Shown: positions 20,146 through 29,803 of the stretch, in pieces
How the letters are laid out: every line of letters starts with the position of its first letter
How positions within the stretch are numbered: position 1 is the first letter of the stretch
Origin: an uncultured Blautia sp.
GTDB taxonomy: Bacteria > Bacillota > Clostridia > Lachnospirales > Lachnospiraceae
Direction of reading: 5' to 3'
Length of the DNA stretch: 60,756 bases
Assembly (NCBI GenBank): GCA_946557785.1
Contig: CAMNTH010000020.1
Span: 1-60,756 of the forward strand
Notes under the pieces: generated by a model
The model's database searches: none
Told to the model about the DNA's origin: nothing
What the model saw: the letters and a program-made list of their open reading frames with translations, nothing else
Position numbers and translations under genes: made by a program

Positions 20146-21051
20146 TTAATTCAGTTTAATGTTTGCAAAAAGTGATCCCAAGGAAGTAGTTGCCTGTTCC
20201 TTTGCATCCGGAACTTCATAAACTTCCTCTTCGATTTCTTTTGCCATCATATCAGAGGCCTCTTTTATACTGAGGCTTATCTTGCCGTCTTTTATAGCAA
20301 TAACCTTTACCTTTACTTTATCTCCTGCTGCAAGGACTTCTGATGGTTTCTTAATTCTCTTCTCACATATCTGAGAAATATGTACCAAACCGGAGAGTCC
20401 GTTTCCAAGGTTCACAAATGCACCGTATGTCTGCAGACTTTCTACGGTTCCCTCTGTCACAAATCCTACTTCCAGGTTGGAAACCTTGTTTTTCCGCTCT
20501 TCTTCTGCTTTTTCTCTTAAGATTTCTTTTGCAGAAAGAATCAAACGGTCTTTTTCTTTATCTACATCAAATACACGTACCTGGATTGGTTTGTTTAAAT
20601 ATTCTTCTGTATTCTCCACATAATTAAGTGCAAGCTTGGATGCAGGAATAAAACCGCGGACGTCTTCTACATAAGCTATCACGCCGCCGTTTACGATTCC
20701 CTTTACAACTACATTTAAAATTTCACCGGATTCTTTTAATTCTTTTAATTTATCCCATGCAATAACATCGGTTGCTTCTACCTTAGAAAGAAGTATATTT
20801 CCGTGCCCATCGTCTCTTCTTACAACAGTAGCTGAAATTTCATCTCCTACATGTACTTCTTCTTTTATGTTAAAACCAGGCTCTCTGCTGTAATCCTCTG
20901 CGGGAATAATACCCTCCGCATAATATTTCAGATCCAGAATCACTTCTTTTTCATCAACACTAATGACTGTTCCTGTAAGAATATCTCCTTCTTCAATTTT
21001 CTTAAAGGATGCCTCCAGCTCAGCCTCATAATCCTTCATTGTCTCAGACAT
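20146..21051 (-). CDS. S1 RNA-binding domain protein (ribosomal protein S1-like)
   Basis: A 301-residue protein with three S1 beta-barrels: about residues 18-90 (TGTVISVDEKEVILDL), 100-170 (VVVKGIVNGGVIAYVEDVRGFIPAS) and 190-260 (GTVESLQTYGAFVNLGNGLSGLVHIS). It resembles the short S1 homologues of Clostridia, which are thought to help mRNA binding on the ribosome. The C-terminus is acidic. It has its own strong promoter at 21112-21140 and a GGGAGGAG ribosome-binding site. Confidence 0.92.
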   Translation of the reverse strand: MSETMKDYEAELEASFKKIEEGDILTGTVISVDEKEVILDLKYYAEGIIPAEDYSREPGFNIKEEVHVGDEISATVVRRDDGHGNILLSKVEATDVIAWDKLKELKESGEILNVVVKGIVNGGVIAYVEDVRGFIPASKLALNYVENTEEYLNKPIQVRVFDVDKEKDRLILSAKEILREKAEEERKNKVSNLEVGFVTEGTVESLQTYGAFVNLGNGLSGLVHISQICEKRIKKPSEVLAAGDKVKVKVIAIKDGKISLSIKEASDMMAKEIEEEVYEVPDAKEQATTSLGSLFANIKLN

Positions 21052-21111
21052 AATAAAAACTCCTCCCTAACATTTTTAAATATTTATATCTTGCTCTCAT
21101 TAAGTGTTCAC

Positions 21112-21140
21112 ATTATACCTTATTTTTTTGGTTCTAACAA
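21112..21140 (-). promoter_or_regulatory. Promoter of the S1-domain gene
   Basis: On the minus strand, TTGTTA (21135-21140), 17 nt and a perfect TATAAT (21112-21117) lie about 60 nt upstream of the S1 gene start. Confidence 0.75.
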
Positions 21141-21204
21141 TAGATTGGGGGGACAATTTTTCTGTGGGGATGCAGGGATGATTTTTTCCCTAAAAACGAG
21201 GAGT

Positions 21205-21228
21205 GCCCCGGCAGTGGTTTACCGGGGC
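21205..21228 (-). terminator. GC-rich hairpin, possible terminator
   Basis: GCCCCGG and CCGGGGC form a strong stem with a 10-nt loop between the S1 promoter and the secreted-protein gene. The minus-strand T-run is weak (CTCCTCGTTTTTAGG, about 10 nt away). It would end transcription from 21458. The remaining bases from 21052 to 21457 hold the S1 promoter and otherwise nothing I can name. Confidence 0.5.
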
Positions 21229-21457
21229 AATTATTATGAAAAAATTTATGTGTAATGAATGTCATTACAACGTCTTTCCTACGTTCTTTCGAACTGTTAT
21301 TATCATAACAGGTATTTATGAATAAACTATGAACAAACAGTAAATAATTGCTTATTTGCACAAATTTTATTTTATTTTTATCCCATTTTTATAAATTTAC
21401 TACATATATTTTTCCACTTTAACTTGGTACAGTTATGCATTTTGCATATTTTAAATT

Positions 21458-21898
21458 TTACTCAATAATATTTTTTGCAAAATCCATTAATTTTCCAAAG
21501 ATACCTTTTACATCCTCCTTCTCAATACCAAGATCATCCAGCGTTTCATATACCTTTTTGATATCTTCTCTCAACTGCTCCTCATCAATATCCATATCCC
21601 TGAATTTCACTATAAGCTTTAAAAGTGTTTCCTGCTCGGTTTCTGAAATACTAATCTGAAAGTGTTCTGCTGCCTGGTCTATCACATCTGTGATCTCCTC
21701 ATCAGAAATATCCTGTTCATCAATCAAATTCTTTGCATATATGACAATATCTGCAATCTGATCAGGATTTTCTAATAAGGAATCAATTACAGTATTTATG
21801 GCATTCTCTTCTGTTATTTCCTCTGCAAATACAGCAGCGGGTGATGTACATGTAAGAACTCCGGCTAAAATAAGTGCTCCTAATTTCTTTACTTTCAT
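21458..21898 (-). CDS. Small secreted acidic protein, unknown
   Basis: The 146-residue protein has a clear signal peptide (MKVKKLGALILAGVLTC, cleavage after AVFA near residue 25). The mature part is acidic, helical and Glu/Asp/Ile-rich, with no cysteines and no domain I recognise. The start is well placed after AGGAATT-type bases. It is monocistronic, between the S1 gene and rsmA. A low-complexity amphipathic structure such as a helical bundle is likely; the function is unknown. Confidence 0.75.
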   Translation of the reverse strand: MKVKKLGALILAGVLTCTSPAAVFAEEITEENAINTVIDSLLENPDQIADIVIYAKNLIDEQDISDEEITDVIDQAAEHFQISISETEQETLLKLIVKFRDMDIDEEQLREDIKKVYETLDDLGIEKEDVKGIFGKLMDFAKNIIE

Positions 21899-22199
21899 GT
21901 TTTAATTCCTCCATTTCTCCGAAAGTTAAATTACCAAAGCATCATACCACATCCCCAAAAACCTGTTGTAAAATTCATTATATATCCTGCTGATATCCGT
22001 TTTTATCCCATCATTCATAAATCTTTTGACATTCGTTCATTATTTTTTCATAAGTTAAACATGATTCTATCATAATTACAGGATATACTAACAACATAAA
22101 AATAATACAGCCAACATTATTTTTATAATTTTCTTTTTCATATGTTGATTGCTTATTACAGCAATCAACTCTCCTTCCTTTTTAAATAATAAATTTACA

Positions 22200-22233
22200 A
22201 AAAAGCATCCGACTAGCCACCGGATGCTTTTTT
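22200..22233. terminator. Bidirectional terminator after rsmA
   Basis: A-run, stem GCATCCG / CGGATGC and T-run form a symmetric terminator 8 nt past the rsmA stop. The rest of 21899-22240 is AT-rich and gene-free. It holds one more inverted repeat (GTTGATTGC at 22144-22152 with GCAATCAAC at 22161-22169, then a pyrimidine tract) that could stop plus-strand transcripts. Confidence 0.85.
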
Positions 22234-22240
22234 CCTGGTA

Positions 22241-23104
22241 TCATATAAATATATTTGCAAGCTCTGCAAATTTTTCGAGAGTCAGTGCCTCGCCCCGGAT
22301 ATTTAAAGGAAGTCCGCATTTTTCAAGTGCACCTTCAATCTCCTCTTTAGAAAAATCCAACTCCTGGGAGTTTTTAAGACCATTGACTAAAGTTTTTCTT
22401 CTTTGGTTAAAAGAAGCACGGATCAGTCGGAACATAAGCTTCTCATCTTCCACTTGTACAGGGGGATGTTCATGTCTGGTCAGCCTGATTACTGCACTTC
22501 CAACCTTTGGCCTTGGCATAAAACAGTTTGGCGGAACATTGGCCACGATCTCCGGTTTTGCATAATACTGTACAGCCAGGGAGAGTGCACCATAATCCTT
22601 GGTTCCCGGCCCTACCTGCATTCGTTCTGCAACTTCCTTCTGCACCATAATGGTAATAGAATCAATGGGTACCTGATTTTCAAATAATCCCATAATAATA
22701 GGAGTTGTAATATAATAAGGCAGATTTGCCACAACCTTAATGGGTTTTCCGTTGTTCTTTTCAAAAGCAATCCTGCGGATATCAGTTTTTAGAATATCAC
22801 CATGAATCACAGCAACATTATCCCACTCTTTTAAGGTATCTTTAAGAATTGGAATCAGTGCATCGTCAATTTCCACAGCCGTTACTTCTCTGGCAGCCTC
22901 CGCAAGATACTGGGTCATAGTTCCGATTCCCGGGCCAATCTCAAGAACAAAATCTTCCTTAGTAATTCCAGAAGCACATATTATTTTATCCAGTACATGG
23001 GTGTCTATCAAAAAATTTTGACCAAACCTCTTCTGGAAAACAAAATCATACTTTTGAAGAATCTCAATGGTATATTTCGGGTTTCCAAGATAAGGTCTGG
23101 TCAT
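22241..23104 (-). CDS. rsmA: 16S rRNA dimethyladenosine transferase
   Basis: The 287-residue KsgA-type enzyme dimethylates A1518 and A1519 of 16S rRNA during 30S assembly. Motifs are KRFGQNFLID, the SAM loop EIGPGIGTMTQ near residue 58, VEIDDAL and the catalytic VANLPYYITTP near residue 125. The C-terminal small domain PRPKVGSAVIRL...RRKTL is complete. It lies downstream of the large AAA+ protein, 29 nt away. Confidence 0.97.
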   Translation of the reverse strand: MTRPYLGNPKYTIEILQKYDFVFQKRFGQNFLIDTHVLDKIICASGITKEDFVLEIGPGIGTMTQYLAEAAREVTAVEIDDALIPILKDTLKEWDNVAVIHGDILKTDIRRIAFEKNNGKPIKVVANLPYYITTPIIMGLFENQVPIDSITIMVQKEVAERMQVGPGTKDYGALSLAVQYYAKPEIVANVPPNCFMPRPKVGSAVIRLTRHEHPPVQVEDEKLMFRLIRASFNQRRKTLVNGLKNSQELDFSKEEIEGALEKCGLPLNIRGEALTLEKFAELANIFI

Positions 23105-23133
23105 AATATCTACTTCCTTTATTTTAAGTATTA

Positions 23134-25680
23134 TTAGCTGAAATCTTTTTCATACAGAATGATAAATCCATCATGATCTGTACGTTTCTTTGAAATGTTT
23201 CTCTGGAATTTACGCAAACCTGCCTGAGATTTGGAAATTGCATCATCCACCAGTTCTTTTACAGCACCAATGTTCATAGGCTCATCTGCCTTCTGGTTCA
23301 CGCCGATCATGTCATATAATGCAAGCATTCCCATCTGGTCAATGGTATATCCGTTTTCTTTTGTATAAACTCTGGCAAAAGCAGCAAGCTCCTCATTGGT
23401 AAATACCGGAATATTGATCATTGACGTAAATTTCTTTGCAAGCTTTGGATACCGTGCAATAAATTTACGCATGCCGATCTTCTCATCTTCCACAATCACA
23501 GTCAATCCGTCTGTGCGGAATTCCATTGCTTTATCAAGCTGCTCCGCAGTTTCCTGGGTAAGCTGATTTGCATTTTCAATAACCAGAAAACCGCCTGAAA
23601 GTTTATTCACAATCCTGGTCATATCCTTGCCATTGATCTGCTCCGCAAAAACATAAGCGACCTTGGATGCTTCCAGATTCAATTCCTTACATATAGCAGG
23701 TATCAGGCTGGAGATCAATCTTGTCTTCCCAGTCTCTCTGCCGCCCATAACAATAATATTTCCTGTTCTTGAAGTCTTATCAGCAGCAGCCATCTGAACA
23801 TCGCAAAGAGTATCCAGAAGCTGCTCCTTCATTCCAGGAACTCTTACGAAATATGTAAAAAGCTTTTTCTCATCATCTGTCAGTTCCCTTTCCCTGGGAA
23901 CAATGTCGTAGGGACTTCTCTGATTCTTCGGCTGAATGGACTCAATAAACTGTTCCAGTTCCTCCTCTTCAGACAAAGGCTGGGATAACTTCTCTTCATC
24001 TTCTTCGGAAAAATCATCATCCAACTCAACAACAGGTTCCTCTTCCTTTTCTGCTGGAATTCCGAAAGTATTGTCCCTGAAAATATCTTCATGATTTCCA
24101 AGAACCTTTTTGATTTCTTCCTGGAAATTGAATATTTCCGTATTCATTCCATCCGGATGTTTTCTTTTTTCAGGTTTACTTTCTTCTTTCTTCACAGGAC
24201 CGTTCAGGAATTCTGCTTCTGCCTCCTGGAGATCTTCCTCTGAAAGAAATTCCTCATCCTCCAGGGTAGGAATCTTTGAAGATTTTTCCGGAATATCCGA
24301 ATTAACTTCCTCAAATTCATCTGAGTCTTCTGCTTCACCATCTTCTTCAAATTCATCTGAATCTTCTGCTTCTTCTGAATCATCAAAATCCTTTAATTCT
24401 TCTTCTAAAATCGATTCTTTCGTTACCACCGGCTCCTTAGGAATTTCAATTCCCTGGGCACTGGCTGCAGCGAGGATCGTATCCTCAAGATTGAAACTAA
24501 ATTCATCTTTTTTTACATCATCTGCTAAAAGAACATCCCTATCCAAAACAGGAGCCTTTGGAATTTCATTTTCCTGAAGTTTTCCATTCTTCATGGACTT
24601 TGGAATCTTTAATTGAGGAATCTGCATAGTCTGAGAAAGATCCACCTTAGGCTCCTCCCGGGATTCCTGTACAGTTTCTTTTAACAAAGGCTGCTCTTCT
24701 TTTTCTTCAGGCTCAAGATCCGGAACATCCACATAATCAAGCTTCGAGGATATATCCCTGATCACTTCCTCAGGAATATGATGTTCTTTTTGATCATCCT
24801 CTTTCTCTTCAAATACATCCTCTGCTTCTCTTCTCTTTCCGCTGAAAATATCACGGATACCCTTGGATATCTTTTCCTGCAGGCTCTCCGCATTATTAAT
24901 ATCATTCTCATCCATACGGATGCTCTCTATCATTGGGGCTTCTTCTTCTAAAGGCGGAACGTCTTTTTTCGAGTAATCCAGCGGCTTTTCCTTTATTTCT
25001 GCGGCAGCGCTGCTTTCCTTCAAAGCCTTTACATCATCCGGTTTCATAAGATTCGGCACAAACTGCTTTTCATACAGTCCCCTCTCCTGTCCTGTAATAG
25101 AACCTATACGCAGCTTCAGATCCAGTGCCTTCATAACATATTTGCCCTCATTAAACCAGAGAACCATCTGATTGCAAAGCTCAGTACACTTCTCTTTTTC
25201 TCCGGCCTGATAATAAAGGCTTGCCAGCTCATAAGACCATCTTTCAGTAAACTCTTTTTCTTTGTATTCCTCCAAAATCTGAATTAATTCCTCAAGAGAA
25301 GCATTCCTTGCTTTATCAATCTTATACTTCAGGACGTATCTCATATTATCATTGGGAGCAACTTCCATATATTCCTCATAGAATTCCATTGCTTCCTCAA
25401 TGTCTCCCATTTTCAGCGAAACTTCAATCAATCTGTAAAGAACATTTTTACCAATTGAAGATCTGTGATAGGCTAGGAGGAAAATCTCTTTACTTTCTTC
25501 GTAACGCTTATTGGCTGCATAAATTTCACCTACAGTGCATAATGTACGGACTTTTTTTACACGGCGCCAGTCAATACTGTCCACTACGTTCATAGCGCCC
25601 TTATAATCCTTATGCTCTACCAAAAGATTAATTTCTTCCAGTTTTATCCGAAATTCTTCTTTGTCCAATGTATTCACCAA
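23134..25680 (-). CDS. Large TPR / acidic linker / CbxX-SpoVK-like AAA+ protein, unknown function
   Basis: An 848-residue protein I cannot assign to a known gene. Residues about 1-180 look like TPR helices (e.g. EEAMEFYEEYMEVAPND). Residues about 210-600 form a long, very acidic, low-complexity linker with a near-tandem repeat EAEDSDEFEE. Residues about 640-800 resemble the CbxX/SpoVK AAA+ fold: Walker A GGRETGKT (about 645-653), and FLVIENANQL where FIDEA is expected. They continue with a CbxX-like second half (VIVEDEKIGMRKFIARYPKLAKKF). The normal Walker B Asp-Glu is Glu-Asn, so ATP hydrolysis may be lost. It starts 43 nt after recF ends, on the same strand. Confidence 0.85.
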   Translation of the reverse strand: MVNTLDKEEFRIKLEEINLLVEHKDYKGAMNVVDSIDWRRVKKVRTLCTVGEIYAANKRYEESKEIFLLAYHRSSIGKNVLYRLIEVSLKMGDIEEAMEFYEEYMEVAPNDNMRYVLKYKIDKARNASLEELIQILEEYKEKEFTERWSYELASLYYQAGEKEKCTELCNQMVLWFNEGKYVMKALDLKLRIGSITGQERGLYEKQFVPNLMKPDDVKALKESSAAAEIKEKPLDYSKKDVPPLEEEAPMIESIRMDENDINNAESLQEKISKGIRDIFSGKRREAEDVFEEKEDDQKEHHIPEEVIRDISSKLDYVDVPDLEPEEKEEQPLLKETVQESREEPKVDLSQTMQIPQLKIPKSMKNGKLQENEIPKAPVLDRDVLLADDVKKDEFSFNLEDTILAAASAQGIEIPKEPVVTKESILEEELKDFDDSEEAEDSDEFEEDGEAEDSDEFEEVNSDIPEKSSKIPTLEDEEFLSEEDLQEAEAEFLNGPVKKEESKPEKRKHPDGMNTEIFNFQEEIKKVLGNHEDIFRDNTFGIPAEKEEEPVVELDDDFSEEDEEKLSQPLSEEEELEQFIESIQPKNQRSPYDIVPRERELTDDEKKLFTYFVRVPGMKEQLLDTLCDVQMAAADKTSRTGNIIVMGGRETGKTRLISSLIPAICKELNLEASKVAYVFAEQINGKDMTRIVNKLSGGFLVIENANQLTQETAEQLDKAMEFRTDGLTVIVEDEKIGMRKFIARYPKLAKKFTSMINIPVFTNEELAAFARVYTKENGYTIDQMGMLALYDMIGVNQKADEPMNIGAVKELVDDAISKSQAGLRKFQRNISKKRTDHDGFIILYEKDFS

Positions 25681-25723
25681 CTTTCCATAGATAGAGATAG
25701 TTTAACATAAGCACTAGTCCTTG

Positions 25724-26824
25724 TCAAAACTGTTTCTCATTATTATTTTTAAAGACTTCTCCTTTAACAACCTGAAAAACCTTATTTATCTGGAACTGAT
25801 AATTAATAAAATCATCCAGCCCCGTACAGGTTATCATTGTCTGAATATCATGAATGCTGTCCAAAAGATATGTCTGTCTGTTGGAATCCAATTCTGAAAG
25901 AACATCATCCAGGAGCAGAATCGGTGTATCTTTTATTTTCTTTTTTACAAGGTAAATCTCCGAAAGCTTCAGTGAAAGAGCCGCTGTCCTTTGCTGTCCC
26001 TGGGAACCGTACTTCCGGATATCCACTCCATTTGACATAATGCAAAAATCATCCCTGTGGGGTCCTGCACAAGTCATCTTCATCCGAATATCCCTATCTC
26101 TGTTTTTTGCAAGTGTCTCTGCAAAAAGGCGGCTCTCACAGCTTGGCTCATAAATGACTTCCAGATGTTCAGTCCCTCCTGTAAGGTTTTTATGGATATC
26201 CGCAATAACAAGGTTTAATTCCTTTACAAAGTTACTTCGTTTCTCAATTACCTTACTTCCGTACTGAATCATCTGCATATCCCATACATCCATGGTATCC
26301 ATAAGATTGGGCTGAATAATTAACTCTTTTAAAAGCTTATTTCTTTGATTTACAATATGATTGTACCCCGCCAGCTCCGTAAGATAAAGCTGATCAAGCT
26401 GGCAAAGTTCCAAATCCATAAAATGTCTTCTTTCCCCTGGGCCGCTTTTAATAATATTCAAATCCTCAGGTGAAAAAAACACAAGATTAACAATTCCAAA
26501 CAATTCTCTTGCCTTACGGATAGGAAGCCCGTTGATGGCAACTCCCTTTGCCTTATTTTTTTTCAGATGCATGTCTATTCTATAAGATATATCATTCTTT
26601 ACCACCTTCATCCTAATATGGGATTCTTCCTCTCCAAACCGGATTATTTCTTTATCCTTGCTTCCCTTATGTGATTTCGTTGTTCCGCAAAGATAGATTG
26701 CTTCCAGAATGTTTGTCTTCCCCTGGGCATTATCTCCGTAAAAAATATTCGTTGCTTTGTCAAACTTCAGTTCAAGGGAATCATAATTCCTAAAATTTTT
26801 TAACTGAATAGACTCAATATACAT
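25724..26824 (-). CDS. recF: DNA replication and repair protein RecF
   Basis: A 366-residue SMC-like ATPase for gap repair that helps load RecA with RecO and RecR. The Walker A GDNAQGKTNILEAI is near residue 30, the signature GSQGQQRTAALSLKLSE near residue 273 and Walker B PILLLDDVLSELD near residue 300. The start ATG follows the yaaA stop by 3 nt. Gene order dnaN-yaaA-recF is as in Bacillus, but gyrB does not follow here. Confidence 0.97.
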   Translation of the reverse strand: MYIESIQLKNFRNYDSLELKFDKATNIFYGDNAQGKTNILEAIYLCGTTKSHKGSKDKEIIRFGEEESHIRMKVVKNDISYRIDMHLKKNKAKGVAINGLPIRKARELFGIVNLVFFSPEDLNIIKSGPGERRHFMDLELCQLDQLYLTELAGYNHIVNQRNKLLKELIIQPNLMDTMDVWDMQMIQYGSKVIEKRSNFVKELNLVIADIHKNLTGGTEHLEVIYEPSCESRLFAETLAKNRDRDIRMKMTCAGPHRDDFCIMSNGVDIRKYGSQGQQRTAALSLKLSEIYLVKKKIKDTPILLLDDVLSELDSNRQTYLLDSIHDIQTMITCTGLDDFINYQFQINKVFQVVKGEVFKNNNEKQF

Positions 26825-26827
26825 AGA

Positions 26828-27037
26828 TCACCTGATGACTTTTATATCATTTTCCTTAAAAGAAATGATATCTCCTTCATAAACCTTTCTGCCGCGGCGT
26901 TCATCTGTTTCACCATTCACTTTCACAAGTCCATCCTGAATCACATACTTTGCTTCTACACCATCTTCTACAACTCCGGCCAGCTTTAAGGCTTGTCCCA
27001 GTTTAATAAAATCATCCTTAATTTTGATTTCCATCAT
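26828..27037 (-). CDS. yaaA: S4-domain RNA-binding protein YaaA (RlbA-like)
   Basis: The 69-residue protein is a single S4 domain: IKLGQALKLAGVVEDG, KYVIQDGLVKVNGE and RRGRKVYEGDII. Bacillus YaaA/RlbA is implicated in ribosome assembly. It sits between dnaN and recF in the conserved place. Confidence 0.93.
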   Translation of the reverse strand: MMEIKIKDDFIKLGQALKLAGVVEDGVEAKYVIQDGLVKVNGETDERRGRKVYEGDIISFKENDIKVIR

Positions 27038-27045
27038 AAAATCTC

Positions 27046-28161
27046 CTATCTTGCCTGGTTCTGATTAATATTTACGGGAAGAATCAGATACGTATAATTT
27101 TCTTCCTCATCTCTGATAAAGCACGGTGCCTTAGGATTTACCAGGTAAATGGCAATAGTTTCATCATCAATAACCTTTAACGCATCAATCAGGAATTTTG
27201 GATTAAATCCAATAAGGATATCCTTTCCTTCTTTTTCAATATCTATATCTTCATTCATAGAACCCATAGCTGAATCAATCTTCAATTCCATCCGGTTATC
27301 TGTAATGCTGATAATAATAGGTCTCTTATCTCCTTCTCTTACAAGAAGAGTGGCTCGGTCAATACAATTAAAAAATTCTTTTTTATTAATTGTAAGCCTT
27401 GTTTCATAATCACTGGAGAGCATCTGGTCAATTCGGAAATAATCTCCCTCGATCAGTCTGGAAACTACCACTGTCTGGTCAAATTCGAATAAAATATGGT
27501 TCCTGGTGAAAAAAATACTTACCATATCATCTACTTCTCCTGAAAGGATCTTACTGATTTCATTTAATGTCTTTCCAGGAACAACGATTTTTCTATCAGA
27601 ATATTCTCTTTTCAAAGGCATTCTTCTAATAGAAATACGATGCCCATCCAGTGATACGATTTTAAGGCAGCTATCTTTGATCTCAAATAATTCACCAGTC
27701 ATCAGACGATTGTTTTCGTTTACAGCAATGGAAAAAATCGTCTGACGTATCATTTCTTTCAACGTATACTGGGAAATAGTAAGTGCTTCTTCTCTTTCAA
27801 TTATAGGAAGATAGGCAAAATCTTCACCGGATTTTCCGGGTATATTGAATTTTGCTTTTTCACAGGTAATAGTTGCAGTAAATTTGTCATCCGTTTTAAT
27901 AGTAACATCATTGTCAGGAAGTCTTCTGATAATTTCATATAGAATTTTTGCATCAAGAGCGATCATACCCTTTTCTTCAATATGTCCTTCTACAACTGTT
28001 TCGATTCCAAGTTCCATATCGTTAGATGTAAATTTGATAAGATTTGTAGTAGCATCTATTAAAATACATTCTAATATAGGCATGGTCGTTTTTGAAGGAA
28101 CAGCTTTTAATGAAATATTGACGCTTTTTAGTAAACTGTTTTTGGAACAAATAATTTTCAT
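27046..28161 (-). CDS. dnaN: DNA polymerase III beta sliding clamp
   Basis: The 371-residue sliding clamp tethers the replicative polymerase. It shows three similar domains, the opening MKIICSKNSLLKSVN and the C-terminal YLILPVNI that lines the partner-binding groove. Length and order (dnaA, then dnaN) are normal. The 277-bp dnaA-dnaN gap contains DnaA boxes. Confidence 0.97.
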   Translation of the reverse strand: MKIICSKNSLLKSVNISLKAVPSKTTMPILECILIDATTNLIKFTSNDMELGIETVVEGHIEEKGMIALDAKILYEIIRRLPDNDVTIKTDDKFTATITCEKAKFNIPGKSGEDFAYLPIIEREEALTISQYTLKEMIRQTIFSIAVNENNRLMTGELFEIKDSCLKIVSLDGHRISIRRMPLKREYSDRKIVVPGKTLNEISKILSGEVDDMVSIFFTRNHILFEFDQTVVVSRLIEGDYFRIDQMLSSDYETRLTINKKEFFNCIDRATLLVREGDKRPIIISITDNRMELKIDSAMGSMNEDIDIEKEGKDILIGFNPKFLIDALKVIDDETIAIYLVNPKAPCFIRDEEENYTYLILPVNINQNQAR

Positions 28162-28229
28162 AGTGTGTATAACTCCCTTCCTGGTTAAAGTGGTTTTTTC
28201 ATATATAAAAATTTAAAAGATATCCGCAG

Positions 28230-28438
28230 TCATCGCCGTAGGGGCTGTGAATTTGTGAAAAACTCATTCAAGGCCAGTATTATAAAGCATTTCGGCGTGG
28301 GATAACTCCGTGTAAAAGTTGTGGTTGAGGTTGTGAAAGAATTGTGTATAACCACATTCCCTGAAATTAAAGAAAAAGTTATACACATTAATTCACAATA
28401 AAGGCAATGCTTATACACTGCCTATGTGGATAAATATT
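28230..28438. other. oriC, dnaA-dnaN part: DnaA-box cluster
   Basis: Boxes of the form TTATNCACA are seen at 28343-28351 (minus, TGTGTATAA), 28379-28387 (plus, TTATACACA) and 28425-28433 (minus, TGTGGATAA). A near match is at 28411-28419 (TTATACACT). Together with the cluster upstream of dnaA this gives the bipartite layout known from Bacillus and Clostridium. The flanking sequence is AT-rich. Confidence 0.85.
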
Positions 28439-29803
28439 TTATGTTTGTGGATTGATTTTTTTCTTTAAGATATCCACTGTATTTTTTAAATTGTCATTGG
28501 TTTCTATTTCTTTTTCAATTTTTTCGATACCATGCATAACAGTCGTATGGTCACGGTTTCCCAGGCTTTTTCCAATGGTTTTCAGGGAGGTATCAATCAG
28601 GTCTCTGCAAAGATACATGGCGATCTGTCTTGGAACCACCACTTTACTGTTGCGCTTATTACCGGATAAGTCGGCTGCGGATACGTTAAAGTGCTCGGCA
28701 ACAACGGAAATGACATATTCCGGAGTAATAATTCTTTTTTTGTCAGGTGAAACAATATCCTTCAGGGCCTGTTCTGCAAGTTCCAGCGTAACTTCACGCT
28801 GTTCAAGTTTTGCAAATGCCATAACCTTATTAAAGGCTCCTTCCAGTTCACGGATATTGGATTTTATATTATTTGCAATATATTTGATAACTTCTTCATT
28901 AATATTATAGCCGTCCATTTCTTCTTTTTTATGGAGAATAGCCATTCTGGTTTCATAGTCAGGAAGGGTAATATCTGCAATCAAACCCCATTCGAACCTG
29001 GAACGGAAGCGTTCTTCCAGAATTTCCATATCTTTGGGAGGTTTATCAGAGGAAATAATAATTTGCTTTTTGGCACTGTGCAGACTGTTAAAGGTATGGA
29101 AAAATTCTTCCTGCGTAGATTCCTTTCCTATAATAAACTGAATATCATCGACAAGAAGAACGTCAATGTTTCTGTATTTTTCACGGAATTTGGTCATAGC
29201 TGTATTATTTCCGTTTCGGATTGTCTCAATCAGCTCATTCGTAAATTCTTCACTGGTAACATAGAGAACCTTGCTGTCCTGATTATTTTCTATAATATAG
29301 TGTGCAATAGAATGCATAAGGTGAGTTTTTCCAAGTCCTGCACCGCCGTAAATAAAAAGCGGATTATAGGTATCTCCAGGAGATTCGGCCACAGCAAGAG
29401 CAGCAGCCTGAGCAAATTTGTTATTGCTGCCTACGATGAATGTGTCAAATGTATATTTTGGATTCAGATGAGCTTCTTCATAGCGGGTGTCCTGTACATG
29501 ACTATTATAAGAGGTTTCCTTTTGAGGAACTTCTTCAGGAAGAATGAATTTAATTTCACAGTCAGACATTCCGCAAACATCACAAATGGTTACCTGAAGA
29601 GGAAGCTTGTATTTTTTTGTGATAATATTAATTAAAACCATCTGTTCGGAAGGAACCAGAATTGTAACCAGATTCCCTTCTACCTGATAAACCTTCAGCG
29701 GCTTTAACCAGGTATTAAAAGCTACCTCGGCCACATCATATTCGGTTTTGACGATCTGCAGAATCTCGTCCCACTTTTCCATAACTTTATTCATTTTCAT
29801 CAT
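28439..29803 (-). CDS. dnaA: Chromosomal replication initiator DnaA
   Basis: The 454-residue initiator opens oriC. Domain I spans about residues 1-80. The AAA+ part has YNPLFIYGGAGLGKTHLMH (Walker A, about 145-165) and VLLVDDIQFI (Walker B). Domain IV has the DnaA signature RDHTTVMHGIEKIE near residue 420. The ORF opens with ATG ATG AAA ATG; AGGAG lies 2 nt before the first ATG, 5 nt before the second (29800) and 11 nt before the third (29794), so any of these may be used. The minus strand leads away from the origin. Confidence 0.98.
   Translation of the reverse strand: MMKMNKVMEKWDEILQIVKTEYDVAEVAFNTWLKPLKVYQVEGNLVTILVPSEQMVLINIITKKYKLPLQVTICDVCGMSDCEIKFILPEEVPQKETSYNSHVQDTRYEEAHLNPKYTFDTFIVGSNNKFAQAAALAVAESPGDTYNPLFIYGGAGLGKTHLMHSIAHYIIENNQDSKVLYVTSEEFTNELIETIRNGNNTAMTKFREKYRNIDVLLVDDIQFIIGKESTQEEFFHTFNSLHSAKKQIIISSDKPPKDMEILEERFRSRFEWGLIADITLPDYETRMAILHKKEEMDGYNINEEVIKYIANNIKSNIRELEGAFNKVMAFAKLEQREVTLELAEQALKDIVSPDKKRIITPEYVISVVAEHFNVSAADLSGNKRNSKVVVPRQIAMYLCRDLIDTSLKTIGKSLGNRDHTTVMHGIEKIEKEIETNDNLKNTVDILKKKINPQT

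Noticed and set aside
24290..24390. Direct repeat in the AAA+ gene that looks like a satellite
   Set aside because: It is the coding repeat for the acidic EAEDSDEFEE motif, explained by the protein's low-complexity linker.
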